From Kribbella kalugense (GTDB lineage: Bacteria > Actinomycetota > Actinomycetes > Propionibacteriales > Kribbellaceae), in the NCBI RefSeq assembly GCF_004365875.1, contig NZ_SODF01000003.1:977763-1041762 (forward strand): a DNA stretch of 64,000 nt, in the 5' to 3' direction. Below the pieces are notes generated by a model. The model was not told the origin of the DNA and made no database searches. It saw nothing but the letters and a program-made list of their open reading frames with translations. Positions 57,122 through 64,000 of the stretch are shown here, piece after piece. The translations under genes and the position numbers were made by a program. Numbering within the stretch: the first letter of the stretch is position 1; each line of letters begins with the position of its first letter.

Positions 57122-57483
57122 CAGGCGTCTCCATAGCTGCGGATGTGCTGGAGGATGTCTTTCAAGGGAATGCCGATGGCTTTGGCTTCGCGGATCATCG
57201 GGTCGACGACGTCGGCGAAGAACGAGTCGCGGCGGCCGGTGCGGAGCAGGTCGCGGGCGTTCGGGGCGACGAACATCCCGATCCCGCGCCGCTTGTACAG
57301 CACGCCCTCGTCGACCAGCTGGGCGAACCCCTTCGCCGCGGTGGCCGGGTTGATCCGGTAGAAGGCGGCGTACTGGTTCGTCGACATGACCTGCTCGTCC
57401 TCGGCCAGCGCGCCGGTCACGATGTCGGTCTTGATCTGCTCGGCGATCTGCAGATAGATCGGGCTCCGGTCGTCGAACACCAT
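57121..57483 (-). CDS. GntR family regulator, YtrA subfamily
   Basis: A 120-residue regulator: winged helix SPIYLQIAEQIKTDIVTGALAEDEQVMSTNQYAAFYRINPATAAKGFAQLVDEGVL and a short helical tail typical of YtrA. In this subfamily the regulator leads an ABC operon and often responds to cell-wall stress. A dyad precedes the gene at 57500. Confidence 0.92.
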   Translation of the reverse strand: MVFDDRSPIYLQIAEQIKTDIVTGALAEDEQVMSTNQYAAFYRINPATAAKGFAQLVDEGVLYKRRGIGMFVAPNARDLLRTGRRDSFFADVVDPMIREAKAIGIPLKDILQHIRSYGDA

Positions 57484-57499
57484 CCCACCTCCCCTCCTC

Positions 57500-57523
57500 G
57501 GTTCATTACTTGAGTAACGAACC
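57500..57523. promoter_or_regulatory. YtrA-type GntR operator
   Basis: GGTTC(A)TTAC at the left and GTAA(C)GAACC at the right form a 24-bp inverted repeat around TTGA. GGTxx/xxACC ends with a variable centre are known for YtrA-type GntR sites. It lies 17 bases before the GntR start. Confidence 0.7.
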
Positions 57524-57540
57524 GTAGCACCTGGCCAGGG

Positions 57541-58362
57541 TCATGCCGAGTACTGCGCCTGCTGGAGAGACTTCTTCAGAGCCGGTACGACGGGTCCGAC
57601 GCGGACCGCGAGTTGCGCGAGGCGGTCCTTGTGGCGGGCACGCTGGTCCTTGGTGACGACCGTCCGCAGGTCAGCAGTGGACGCGAGCACGACGATCGAG
57701 GCGTCACGGAGGTCCACCCGGGATACCAGCCGCGAGGCCCGGAGAGTGTCATGGGCGGCCTGGAGGAGCTGGCGGCGCATGAGCGGCTGACGGACGGTGA
57801 TGCGGTCGGCCGGGAAGATCCCGAGGATGCGATGCGGTTCGACCTTGATCAGGCGGGAGCGATCGAGGTCGTCCCGGACCCGGCGGACGATCGCCCCCGG
57901 CCGCCGATCGATCCAATGCCGCCACCGCCGCGGCCCCACCCCACGGACCTCCTCGAGCACCGCCGCGAGCACCGGGTCGGCCGGAGCCATCGCCCTCGTC
58001 ACCCGCGCCCGACCGTCCTCGTCGACAAGGTTTCCGGACAGCTGGAGATCCACCAAGGCGGCTGCGCGCAGTACTTTCCCGAGCTTCGACCTGGCCGTCA
58101 GCCGCCCGTGCTCGGGATCGTACGCCAGCAGAAACATCCTTGCCGGCAAGGCGTCCGGAGTTTGCAAGTTGCCGAGCGCAACAACCTTCCGAGGCGGCCG
58201 CGCTGCACCGGAGCCTGATCCAGCTCCGCCCGGCCCGGCCGGACCACGGGGCACCCGAACCCCACCTCCGCGTACTCCACTTCCTACGCCACCCGCCGTT
58301 CCTCGAACAGCGGAGCCCAGCCCCACCTGACCAGCAGCAAGCACTGCGTCTTTTCTACTCAT
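57541..58362 (-). CDS. GPP34 (GOLPH3/Vps74-like) family protein
   Basis: A 273-residue protein of the actinobacterial GPP34 family. After a Gly/Arg-rich N-terminus (about residues 15-60), FLLAYDPEHGRLTARSKLGKVLRAAALVDLQLSGNLVDEDGRARVT and the later GIFPADRITVRQP match the family fold. Eukaryotic GOLPH3 binds phosphoinositides; the bacterial role is unknown. ATG 58362 overlaps the RHH stop by 8 bases. It is the third gene of the SPFH-RHH-GPP34 cassette. Confidence 0.85.
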   Translation of the reverse strand: MSRKDAVLAAGQVGLGSAVRGTAGGVGSGVRGGGVRVPRGPAGPGGAGSGSGAARPPRKVVALGNLQTPDALPARMFLLAYDPEHGRLTARSKLGKVLRAAALVDLQLSGNLVDEDGRARVTRAMAPADPVLAAVLEEVRGVGPRRWRHWIDRRPGAIVRRVRDDLDRSRLIKVEPHRILGIFPADRITVRQPLMRRQLLQAAHDTLRASRLVSRVDLRDASIVVLASTADLRTVVTKDQRARHKDRLAQLAVRVGPVVPALKKSLQQAQYSA

Positions 58363-58564
58363 CGTCTTCCTCCTTCGGAGGGCGGCCCGGACCACGGAGT
58401 TTGCCTACGCCTTTGGGGAGCCGGCCGGCATCGGCCAGCGCCCGGCGAAGCAGGTACTCGATCTGAGCGTTGGTGCTGCGCAGGTCGTCGGCCGCCCAGC
58501 GGGCCAGAGCATCGTGCACCACGGGATCCAGCCGGAGCAGGATCTTCTTGCGTTCGACAGCCAC
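58355..58564 (-). CDS. Arc-like ribbon-helix-helix protein
   Basis: A 69-residue protein: VERKKILLRLDPVVHDALARWAADDLRSTNAQIEYLLRRAL is a complete ribbon-helix-helix, and the tail is basic then acidic (GRPPKEEDDE). GTG 58564 is chosen because it begins just before the ribbon strand; no good ribosome site was seen, but the SPFH stop lies 13 bases upstream. It may be the DNA-binding autoregulator of the cassette, perhaps through GTGATATCAC at 59522. It is not an obvious toxin-antitoxin partner. Confidence 0.83.
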   Translation of the reverse strand: MAVERKKILLRLDPVVHDALARWAADDLRSTNAQIEYLLRRALADAGRLPKGVGKLRGPGRPPKEEDDE

Positions 58565-58577
58565 GGCAGACGACCAC

Positions 58578-59483
58578 TCACTGGTAGAGCGAGCCGGCGT
58601 TGACCACCGGCTGGGCGTCACGGTCGCCGCACAGCACCACCAGCAGGTTGCTGACCATGGTCGCCTTCCGCTCCTCGTCCAGCTCGACCACCTCGTGCTC
58701 GGACAGCCGATCCAGCGCCAGTTCGACCATTCCGACCGCGCCTTCGACGATCCGCTGCCGGGCCGCGACGACCGCGCCGGCCTGCTGGCGCCGCAACATC
58801 GCCTGGGCGATCTCGGGGGCGTAGGCGAGGTGGGTGATGCGGGACTCGATCACATGTACACCGGCCGCGTGCACCCGGACGCCGATCTCGGCCGACAGCT
58901 TCTCGGTGATCTCGTCGGTGCTGTCCCGGAGCGACAGCACATCGTCGTCGGTGTGTACGTCGTACGGGTAGCTGTTGGCGATGTGCCGGACGGCGGTCTC
59001 GGTCTGGATCGCGACGAACTCGACGAAGTCGTCGACCTCGAACATCGCCTGCGCGGTGTCCTCGACCTGCCAGACCACGACGGCGGCGATCTCGATCGGG
59101 TTGCCGTCGGCATCGTTGACCTTGGCAACGGCCGTTTCGTGGTTGCGGATCCGGGTCGAGACCTCACGCCGGGACGAGATCGGGTTCACCCAGCGCAGAC
59201 CGTTGGTCCGAACAGTCCCGGAGTACCGCCCGAGGATCTGCAACACCCGCGCCCGGCCCGGCGAGACCGCGGTCAGCCCGGCGGCGACGATCACGCCGAC
59301 GATGAACATCGCGATCCCGAGCACCACCTGTGGACCCCGGTCGTGGGTGGCACCAATGATGACCCCGGCCACCCCCGCCACCAGCAACACGAACGCCAGC
59401 AGCGCCATCGGCCATCCGTTCAGATCCCGACCCGACCGCTCGGTCACCTTCGGCGCCGGCATCTCCACCGCAACATCCACCAT
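58578..59483 (-). CDS. SPFH (band 7/stomatin-like) membrane protein
   Basis: A 301-residue protein. Two N-terminal membrane helices (MALLAFVLLVAGVAGVIIGA; VVLGIAMFIVGVIVAAGLTA) precede an SPFH domain (SPGRARVLQILGRYSGTVRTNGLRWVNP, ETAVAKVNDADGNPIEIAAVVVWQVEDT, VIESRITHLAYAPEIAQAMLRRQQA). Such proteins form oligomeric membrane microdomain scaffolds. ATG 59483 is fixed by AAGGAGG about eight bases before it. It leads the SPFH-RHH-GPP34 cassette. Confidence 0.92.
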   Translation of the reverse strand: MVDVAVEMPAPKVTERSGRDLNGWPMALLAFVLLVAGVAGVIIGATHDRGPQVVLGIAMFIVGVIVAAGLTAVSPGRARVLQILGRYSGTVRTNGLRWVNPISSRREVSTRIRNHETAVAKVNDADGNPIEIAAVVVWQVEDTAQAMFEVDDFVEFVAIQTETAVRHIANSYPYDVHTDDDVLSLRDSTDEITEKLSAEIGVRVHAAGVHVIESRITHLAYAPEIAQAMLRRQQAGAVVAARQRIVEGAVGMVELALDRLSEHEVVELDEERKATMVSNLLVVLCGDRDAQPVVNAGSLYQ

Positions 59484-59521
59484 CACACAGCCTCCTTCTC
59501 GAATAGCTCGAAGGTAGCAAA

Positions 59522-59531
59522 GTGATATCAC
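59522..59531. promoter_or_regulatory. Possible operator of the SPFH cassette
   Basis: GTGATATCAC is a perfect 10-bp palindrome inside AAAGTGATATCACATTT, 39 bases before the SPFH start. A/T-rich content stands out here. The RHH protein two genes downstream is a candidate binder. Confidence 0.45.
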
Positions 59532-59546
59532 ATTTACAACCCGGCT

Positions 59547-59646
59547 CTGCAGCTCGACAGGAGGTGTCCCGTTCGAGGAGCCGGATTGCCGGTCCGCCCA
59601 GGCGGGGAGTGGTCGACAGCAGACGTATACGTACTGTCGAGCTGCA
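59547..59646. repeat. Palindromic element of about 100 bp, copy B
   Basis: TGCAGCTCGACAG (59548-59560) and CTGTCGAGCTGCA (59634-59646) are perfect 13-bp arms. TCGACAG at 59613-59619 can pair with the same right arm, giving an alternative fold. Right-end sequence and overall size resemble the element at 20944-21043. Confidence 0.55.
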
Positions 59647-59709
59647 CCTAGGGCAGGCGGGTGGCGAGGGATCCAAGTACAAGCCGCGACCGCTCAACCC
59701 AGCCCGACC

Positions 59710-59796
59710 GTCTCAGGGGTCAACCCCCGAGCTGGACGGTTGCCCGTCCAGATTCTCAGGGGGCAAGCATCCATCTGAGGGGTTAACCCCTGAAAC
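59710..59796. repeat. 87-bp imperfect inverted repeat
   Basis: The 36 bases from 59710 match the reverse complement of the 36 ending at 59796 at about 29 positions, around a 15-base centre. Each arm holds an own palindrome (GGGGTCAACCCC at the left, AGGGGTTAACCCCT at the right). No gene is seen. It may be a pabC-side terminator or a mobile palindrome. Confidence 0.65.
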
Positions 59797-59799
59797 GAA

Positions 59800-60043
59800 C
59801 GGCGGGGCGAGCGGGCGGCGCGGGAACGGCCCTCGGGGCGGCGGCGAGCGGTGCGGCGGCGGTCCGCGGTCGCGGCGCGGGCGGTGCGGCGGTGTGCGGC
59901 GGGGCGGTGCGGTGCGGTGCGGCGGGTGGTGCGGCGGGGCGGCGGTGCCGTGCGGCGGTGCGGTGCGGCGGGCGGTGCGGCGGTGCCGTGCGGCGGTGCG
60001 GGGCGGCGGCGCCGTGCGGCGATGCGGGGCGGCGGCGCGGGGG
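59800..60043. repeat. G/C-only low-complexity tract (GCGGTGCGGCG units)
   Basis: Imperfect tandem copies of GCGGTGCGGCGG run for about 200 bases up to the pabC stop, with almost no A and little T. Open frames here are compositional artefacts. The strong strand bias (G on top) is unlike the rest of the window. Confidence 0.7.
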
Positions 60044-60742
60044 TTAGGGGAGGCGGGTTGCTAGGGATTCGAGGTGGGATTGCCAGGGGGTGGCTTGGGA
60101 GTTGGGGAGGGGGTCTATGGCTGAGGCGGACCAGGCGTGGATGGGGCGGATGCCGTGGAGGGCGTTGAGGAGCCAGGCCTCGGTGCTGTTCTGGAGGGCC
60201 TCGGGAGTGGCTGGGTGTTCGGAGATCTCGACGCCTTGGGTGGTGGCGATTCGGCGGAGGAGTTGGGCCGTGACGGACGGGAGGAGCGGGCGGTCGGAGG
60301 GCGGGAAGCAGAGCGTGTCGTCCTCCCACCAGGCGACGGCCGAGTACGCCGCCTCGAGCACGGTGCCGTCGGTGTCGAGCAGCAGGATCTCGTCGGCGCG
60401 GTCCGGCGCCGACTCCTTCAGCTTGCCGAGCAGCTCCAGATCGGGACCCTTCACCCGCGGCGCAGTCCGCGGATCCGGACCTTCATGTACGGCGACCCGC
60501 ACGCGACCGCCGATCGGCGGCGCCGGCCTCAGCTGTACGGCGAGCTCACCCGACGCCTGCAACTCGAACCGCGGGAACCACCGCCCGAACCCGGGCAACC
60601 GCCCGACCTGCTCGTCCCAGAACCGATCCGCCGACACCCCCGCCGCGGCACACGACCGGACGAACCGGTCCCGGTGCAGCTCCAGCCCCCGAACCTTGCC
60701 ATTGGCAACCAGAAACGAATCCGCCACCAGCAAACCACTCAT
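60044..60742 (-). CDS. pabC: Aminodeoxychorismate lyase-like class IV aminotransferase
   Basis: A 232-residue fold-type IV PLP enzyme. The Schiff-base lysine is in RVKGPDLELLGKLKES, and NSTEAWLLNALHGIRPI is the usual C-terminal phosphate/substrate motif. As the neighbour of pabB (12-base gap) it probably releases pyruvate from aminodeoxychorismate to give 4-aminobenzoate for folate. D-amino-acid or branched-chain aminotransferases share the fold, so the name rests partly on context. Confidence 0.87.
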   Translation of the reverse strand: MSGLLVADSFLVANGKVRGLELHRDRFVRSCAAAGVSADRFWDEQVGRLPGFGRWFPRFELQASGELAVQLRPAPPIGGRVRVAVHEGPDPRTAPRVKGPDLELLGKLKESAPDRADEILLLDTDGTVLEAAYSAVAWWEDDTLCFPPSDRPLLPSVTAQLLRRIATTQGVEISEHPATPEALQNSTEAWLLNALHGIRPIHAWSASAIDPLPNSQATPWQSHLESLATRLP

Positions 60743-60754
60743 CTCCCCACCCCT

Positions 60755-62113
60755 TTACCTGCGGCTCTGCCCGCCGACAGCCGCCGTTGCCTTCAGCACC
60801 ATTTCGTCGTACTCCGCGACCGGGTCGGAGTCGAGCACGATCGCACCCCCGGCCCCGATCACGGTCTGGTCCGGGGTCAGCACCGCCGTCCGGATCACCA
60901 CACTCAGGTCCGCCCGCCCGTCCAGGGTCAAGTAGCCGAGCGCCCCGGAGTACACGCCCCGCGCGCTCCACTCGAGCTCGTCGATGATCTGCATCGTGCG
61001 GATCTTCGGCGCACCTGTCATCGACCCCGGCGGGAAGCAGGCCCGGACCGCGTCGACCGCGGTCAGCCCGTCCCGCAACCGGCCGCGGACCGTCGTCACC
61101 AGCTGATGCATGGTCCGGTAGCTCTCGACCTCCATCAGCTGCGGCACGTTCACGGTCCCCGGCACGCTGACCCGGCCGAGGTCGTTGCGGATCAGGTCGA
61201 CGATCATCAGGTTCTCGGCCCGGGTCTTGTCGTCCTCGGCCAGCGCCTTCGCCGCGAGCTGGTCCTGGGCCGGGTCGAGGTCCCGCGGCGCGGTCCCCTT
61301 GATCGGACGGCACTCGGCCCACCCGTCCGCGTCCACGGTCAGGAACCGCTCCGGCGACGAGCTCGCCACCGCCAGGTCGCCGTACCGGATGAAGGCGGCG
61401 TACGGCGCAGGGTTCGCGGACCGCTGCCAGCGGAAGAACTCGAACGGGTCCTGGACGGCCGGCAGCCGGACCCGGTTCGTCAGGTTGACCTCGTACGTCT
61501 CGCCGGCCTCGAGCTCCTCCAGACAGCGAGCGATGCCGGCGAGGTACGTCGTTCGGTCCTGCTCGAGATGCGCCTCGAGATCGAGGCTGGCGATCGCCGG
61601 CACGTCCAGGCTGCCCATCCACCAGTCGGCGGCGGCCTCGTCGGCGCGGTCCAGCCAGTCCTCGCCGGCGCCGGGTTCGTCGACCGCGACCAGGTAGGTC
61701 AGGTCGCGATCGTGGTCGATGACGACGAACCGGTTCGCCCAGATCCACAGCGCGTCCGGCGTCGTCGCCTCGTGCGCCGCCACTCCCCCGGTGAGTGCCT
61801 TCAGCTCGTACCCGAAGTACCCGACGTAGCCACCGCAGAACAGCCCGGCCAACTCGTCCGGAGGCGTCGCAGCCCGCTCCGCCACCAGCTCCTTCAGCTC
61901 GGCGAAGACATCACCGTCGGCAACATTCCTGGTGATGACCTCGGCGCCGATGCTCGTGCCCAAGACCGAGATACGTCGGGGCGAGCGGTCGGTCAGGCTG
62001 CCGTCGAGCCAGAACGCGACCGGCTCGCCGGCCAGCAGCTCGCGGTAGACCGTCTCACCGTCGAGCGCCCGGTCGAGCGTCCGGACGGACCAGCTCAGCG
62101 CACTCACCAGCAC
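60755..62113 (-). CDS. pabB: Aminodeoxychorismate synthase component I
   Basis: A 452-residue chorismate-binding enzyme. ECRPIKGTAPRDLDPAQDQLAAKAL carries PIKGT, whose lysine marks aminodeoxychorismate synthase rather than anthranilate synthase. RAENLMIVDLIRNDLGRVS and PPGSMTGAPKIRTMQIIDELE complete the site. It converts chorismate plus ammonia to aminodeoxychorismate for folate. There is no glutaminase domain and no pabA gene near, so the amidotransferase must be elsewhere. Confidence 0.92.
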   Translation of the reverse strand: MLVSALSWSVRTLDRALDGETVYRELLAGEPVAFWLDGSLTDRSPRRISVLGTSIGAEVITRNVADGDVFAELKELVAERAATPPDELAGLFCGGYVGYFGYELKALTGGVAAHEATTPDALWIWANRFVVIDHDRDLTYLVAVDEPGAGEDWLDRADEAAADWWMGSLDVPAIASLDLEAHLEQDRTTYLAGIARCLEELEAGETYEVNLTNRVRLPAVQDPFEFFRWQRSANPAPYAAFIRYGDLAVASSSPERFLTVDADGWAECRPIKGTAPRDLDPAQDQLAAKALAEDDKTRAENLMIVDLIRNDLGRVSVPGTVNVPQLMEVESYRTMHQLVTTVRGRLRDGLTAVDAVRACFPPGSMTGAPKIRTMQIIDELEWSARGVYSGALGYLTLDGRADLSVVIRTAVLTPDQTVIGAGGAIVLDSDPVAEYDEMVLKATAAVGGQSRR

Positions 62114-62150
62114 ACCGTACCCAGCGTGAGCGCCGAGCGGACCCCAGCGG

Positions 62151-62930
62151 TCAGGAGATGGTCAAAGCGACCTTCGTGCGCATCGCCGTGATGCGGCGGA
62201 TCGGGATCGCGACCTCGAGTCCGTCCTTCGATTCCGCGCGGTCCGCGAGCCAACCGGCCGCGGTGTCTCGCCGGACGTCCGGCGTACCCGGGAGGTAGAG
62301 GGCGTTCACCAGCCGCATGGCGTCGTCGCGGCTGCGGATCATGTACACGTACCGCTCCCGCTGGCTCTCCATCACGTCGAACCCGGCGTGACGGAGCTGG
62401 TCCTTCAGCTCGGTGATCTCGCCACCGGCCGGGAACTGCGGCGTCGACCGCAGCCGCGTGGTCAGACCGCTCAACGTACGGATGTCACCCCGCCGCAGCG
62501 GCCGTACGGCGGGCACGATCGCGGCCAGCACTCCGCCGCGCCGCAGTACTCGGGCCGCCTCCGCGAGCACCTCCGTGAGCGGCTGCAGGACCATCAGGCC
62601 CATCGAGCAGGTGACGACGTCGAAGACCTCGTTCGCGAACGGCAGGTGCAGCGCGTCGGCCTGCACCTTGGGTCCGGGCGCACCGGCGAGCTGGGCCGGG
62701 TTGTTGTCGACACCGACCACCCAGCGTCCGTACAGCTCGCGCGCGACCGGCCCGTTGCCGCAGGCGAGGTCGAGCACCCTGCGCGCCTCGCCGGAAACGG
62801 CGCGGACCAGCCAGCGGTACGGCGTATGGTCGCCGGCCACCGCCCGGGACAGCAGGGCCTCGGTGCTACCCGGAGCCGCGGTGTGGAACTCCCGCAGGTA
62901 CTCCGGCCAGTTGATCGGATTCTCAGACAT
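62151..62930 (-). CDS. SAM-dependent methyltransferase (methyltransferase_11 type)
   Basis: A 259-residue class I methyltransferase with motif I VLDLACGNGPVARELY, VVGVDNNPAQ, and ADALHLPFANEVFDVVTCSMGLMVLQPL. The last 60 residues are an added domain (RSRDDAMRLVNALYLPGTPDVRRDTAAGWLADRAE). The 37-base gap to pabB makes co-transcription likely, though the connection to folate is unclear. Confidence 0.85.
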   Translation of the reverse strand: MSENPINWPEYLREFHTAAPGSTEALLSRAVAGDHTPYRWLVRAVSGEARRVLDLACGNGPVARELYGRWVVGVDNNPAQLAGAPGPKVQADALHLPFANEVFDVVTCSMGLMVLQPLTEVLAEAARVLRRGGVLAAIVPAVRPLRRGDIRTLSGLTTRLRSTPQFPAGGEITELKDQLRHAGFDVMESQRERYVYMIRSRDDAMRLVNALYLPGTPDVRRDTAAGWLADRAESKDGLEVAIPIRRITAMRTKVALTIS

Positions 62931-63000
62931 TGCGGACCGACGCTACCCGCCCGCAACCCGACGTACCGCATCGGGTGCTCAGCGTTAACGCAGCTTTGAC

Positions 63001-63720
63001 TCAGACCAGGCTGACGAAGATGTGGCCGGCCGTCTCGTCGCTGATGACGCCACCGGCTTCGCGGCTGCCCATCAGCACGCCCTCGGCGTCCAGGGTCGAG
63101 TCGACCTCGCGGCCGGGCAGTGCGCCGGCCTTCCGCAGGATCGCCATCGCGAGGTCGTCGGTCTGCACCGGCTCGGCGATTCGCCGGACCAGCACCCGCA
63201 CGCTCTCGCCGGTGGCCTGGTCGAGGACCTGGTCCAGCGGCTCGACGCCGATCCGGAACGCGCCGATGTCACTCGCCGTACCGTCCAGCTGCAGCTCCTC
63301 CAGGCCCGGGATCGGGTTGCCGTACGGCGACTCGGTCGGGTTGTCGAGGATCTTCAGCAGTCGCAGCTCGACCGCGTCACTCATCACGTGTTCCCAGCGG
63401 CAGGCCTCGGCGTGCACGTCTTCCCACTCCAGGCCGATCACGTCGACCAGCAGCCGCTCGGCCAGCCGGTGCTTGCGCATCACCCGGACGGCTTGCTTGC
63501 GACCGACGTCCGTGAGCTCCAGGTGGCGGTCGCCCTCCACCTTGATCAATCCGTCCCGTTCCATCCGGCCGACCGTCTGGCTGACCGTCGGACCGGACTG
63601 GTGCAGCCGCTCGGCAATCCGTGCCCGCAACGGCAGGATCCCCTCTTCTTCCAGCTCGTAGACGGTCCGCAGGTACATCTCGGTGGTATCGATCAGCTCG
63701 CTCACGACAACCATTCTCAC
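63001..63720 (-). CDS. ideR: DtxR/IdeR-type iron-dependent repressor
   Basis: A 239-residue metalloregulator. The winged helix is SELIDTTEMYLRTVYELEEEGILPLRARIAERLHQSGPTVSQTVGRMERDGLI; the metal-binding and dimer domain follows (HRLAERLLVDVIGLEWEDVHAEACRWEHVMSD with Glu, Cys and His ligands); a C-terminal SH3-like domain ends it. The start may be GTG 63720, ATG 63714 or GTG 63705; the last gives the usual MSELIDTTEMYL. An iron box lies immediately upstream. Confidence 0.94.
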   Translation of the reverse strand: MRMVVVSELIDTTEMYLRTVYELEEEGILPLRARIAERLHQSGPTVSQTVGRMERDGLIKVEGDRHLELTDVGRKQAVRVMRKHRLAERLLVDVIGLEWEDVHAEACRWEHVMSDAVELRLLKILDNPTESPYGNPIPGLEELQLDGTASDIGAFRIGVEPLDQVLDQATGESVRVLVRRIAEPVQTDDLAMAILRKAGALPGREVDSTLDAEGVLMGSREAGGVISDETAGHIFVSLV

Positions 63721-63724
63721 CTAT

Positions 63725-63743
63725 GTAGGCAAGCCTTACCCAA
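63725..63743. promoter_or_regulatory. Iron box (IdeR/DtxR operator)
   Basis: GTAGGCAAGCCTTACCCAA matches the 19-bp IdeR consensus TTAGGTTAGGCTAACCTAA at 13 positions and is an inverted repeat (GTAGGC-AAG-CCTTAC). It lies 4 bases before the ideR frame and 23 before the photolyase ATG, so it could autoregulate ideR or affect the divergent gene. Confidence 0.65.
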
Positions 63744-63766
63744 TTCGCGATGGGTACAGGGGGAAG

Positions 63767-64000
63767 ATGGGCTCGGTGACGGCTGTGATGTGGTTCCGGC
63801 GCGACCTCCGGCTGGGCGACAACCCGGCATTACTTGACGCCGTCGCCGCGGGTGGCGGGCGAGTACTCGGAGTGTTCGTACTGGATCCGTTGCTCTGGGA
63901 TCGTTCCGGTGATCCACGGCGGAATCGCTTGGCCGCGTCGCTCCGCAGCCTGTCCGAATCGATCGGCGGGCGGCTCGTCGTACGGCGGGGCGATCCGGCA
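63767..64000 (+). CDS. phr: Deoxyribodipyrimidine photolyase, N-terminus only (cut by window edge)
   Basis: 78 codons, open to the last base: VTAVMWFRRDLRLGDNPALLDAV, then GVFVLDPLLWDRSG and RRNRLAASLRSLSESIGGRLVVRRGDP. This is the antenna-binding Rossmann domain of class I photolyases (cryptochrome/photolyase family), which repair UV dimers with light. ATG 63767 follows AGGGGGAAG. The catalytic FAD domain lies outside, so a cryptochrome cannot be excluded. Confidence 0.88.
   Translation, partial: MGSVTAVMWFRRDLRLGDNPALLDAVAAGGGRVLGVFVLDPLLWDRSGDPRRNRLAASLRSLSESIGGRLVVRRGDPA

Noticed and set aside
58355..58564. RHH protein as antitoxin of a toxin-antitoxin pair
   Set aside because: No small toxin gene adjoins it; neighbours are SPFH and GPP34 genes.
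59522..60064. Open frames on both strands through 59.5-60.3 kb
   Set aside because: They translate the inverted repeat and the G-rich tandem tract into low-complexity peptides.
60137..62191. 684-codon plus-strand frame opposite pabB
   Set aside because: pabB is complete on the reverse strand with PIKGT; the plus frame has no domain.

Overview
The window is GC-rich, gene-dense actinobacterial DNA. Pointers to Actinomycetota are GTG and TTG starts backed by Shine-Dalgarno sites, many GTGA/ATGA stop-start overlaps, LLM-class oxidoreductases, a TIGR03086-type (mycothiol-linked) protein, an IdeR/DtxR regulator with an iron box, an LCP cell-wall protein, an ECF41 and an ECF42 sigma factor, and an SAH riboswitch before metH. 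The many regulator/oxidoreductase pairs and the fused glycyl-tRNA synthetase resemble Kribbella and related Propionibacteriales; the genus is inference. No rRNA, tRNA, CRISPR array, transposase or phage gene was recognised. It reads as chromosomal accessory DNA with some core genes.

Layout. 1-6.6 kb: YCII protein (cut by the edge), acetyltransferases, a methyltransferase/SDR pair opposite a TetR gene, a secreted acid phosphatase, and an ECF41 operon (sigma, NAD(P)-binding protein, DoxX, GNAT). 6.6-13.4 kb: an unknown protein, metH under an SAH riboswitch, an MFS-TetR operon. 13.4-20.9 kb: HtrA protease, TetR/SDR, hydrolase-TetR, epoxide hydrolase/WYL regulator, hydrolase. 21.3-26.2 kb: rnz, threonine dehydratase and fused glyQS overlap as one operon. 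26.2-36.9 kb: TetR/LLM-ECF42, a LuxR remnant, hydrolases, superoxide dismutase, HxlR/quinone oxidoreductase, YCII genes, SDR/TetR, LCP protein. 37-47 kb: epimerase, membrane protein, GntR-TetR hybrid regulator, DNA-glycosylase-like protein, FAD monooxygenase, fadH-padR, a K+/H+ antiporter pair. 47-50 kb: ada/alkA-GNAT-ogt alkylation-repair operon, SDR, LLM enzyme. 51-58 kb: LacI regulator with a secreted glycosidase, and a YtrA-type GntR-ABC operon. 58-64 kb: SPFH-RHH-GPP34 cassette, pabB-pabC, methyltransferase, ideR and the start of a photolyase gene.

The main theme is the repeated regulator-plus-enzyme module. Most one-component regulators sit beside or opposite a redox enzyme or hydrolase, with a visible palindromic operator between them (2.5, 13.3, 15.6, 16.5, 19.1, 26.8, 31.9, 34.4, 39.9/42.5, 45.2, 51.3, 57.5 kb). 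These look like self-contained detoxification or catabolic switches.

The least explained material is non-coding: two related 82-bp hairpins (42.55 and 47.03 kb), two related palindromes of about 100 bp (20.95 and 59.55 kb), a 165-bp element with 25-bp arms (38.85 kb), an 87-bp inverted repeat (59.71 kb), an apparent 392-bp insertion flanked by a 19-bp duplication carrying the stop codons of two genes (20.9-21.3 kb), and a run of adjacent stable hairpins after the glycosidase gene (55.13-55.29 kb). All calls come from reading the sequence; no database search was possible.
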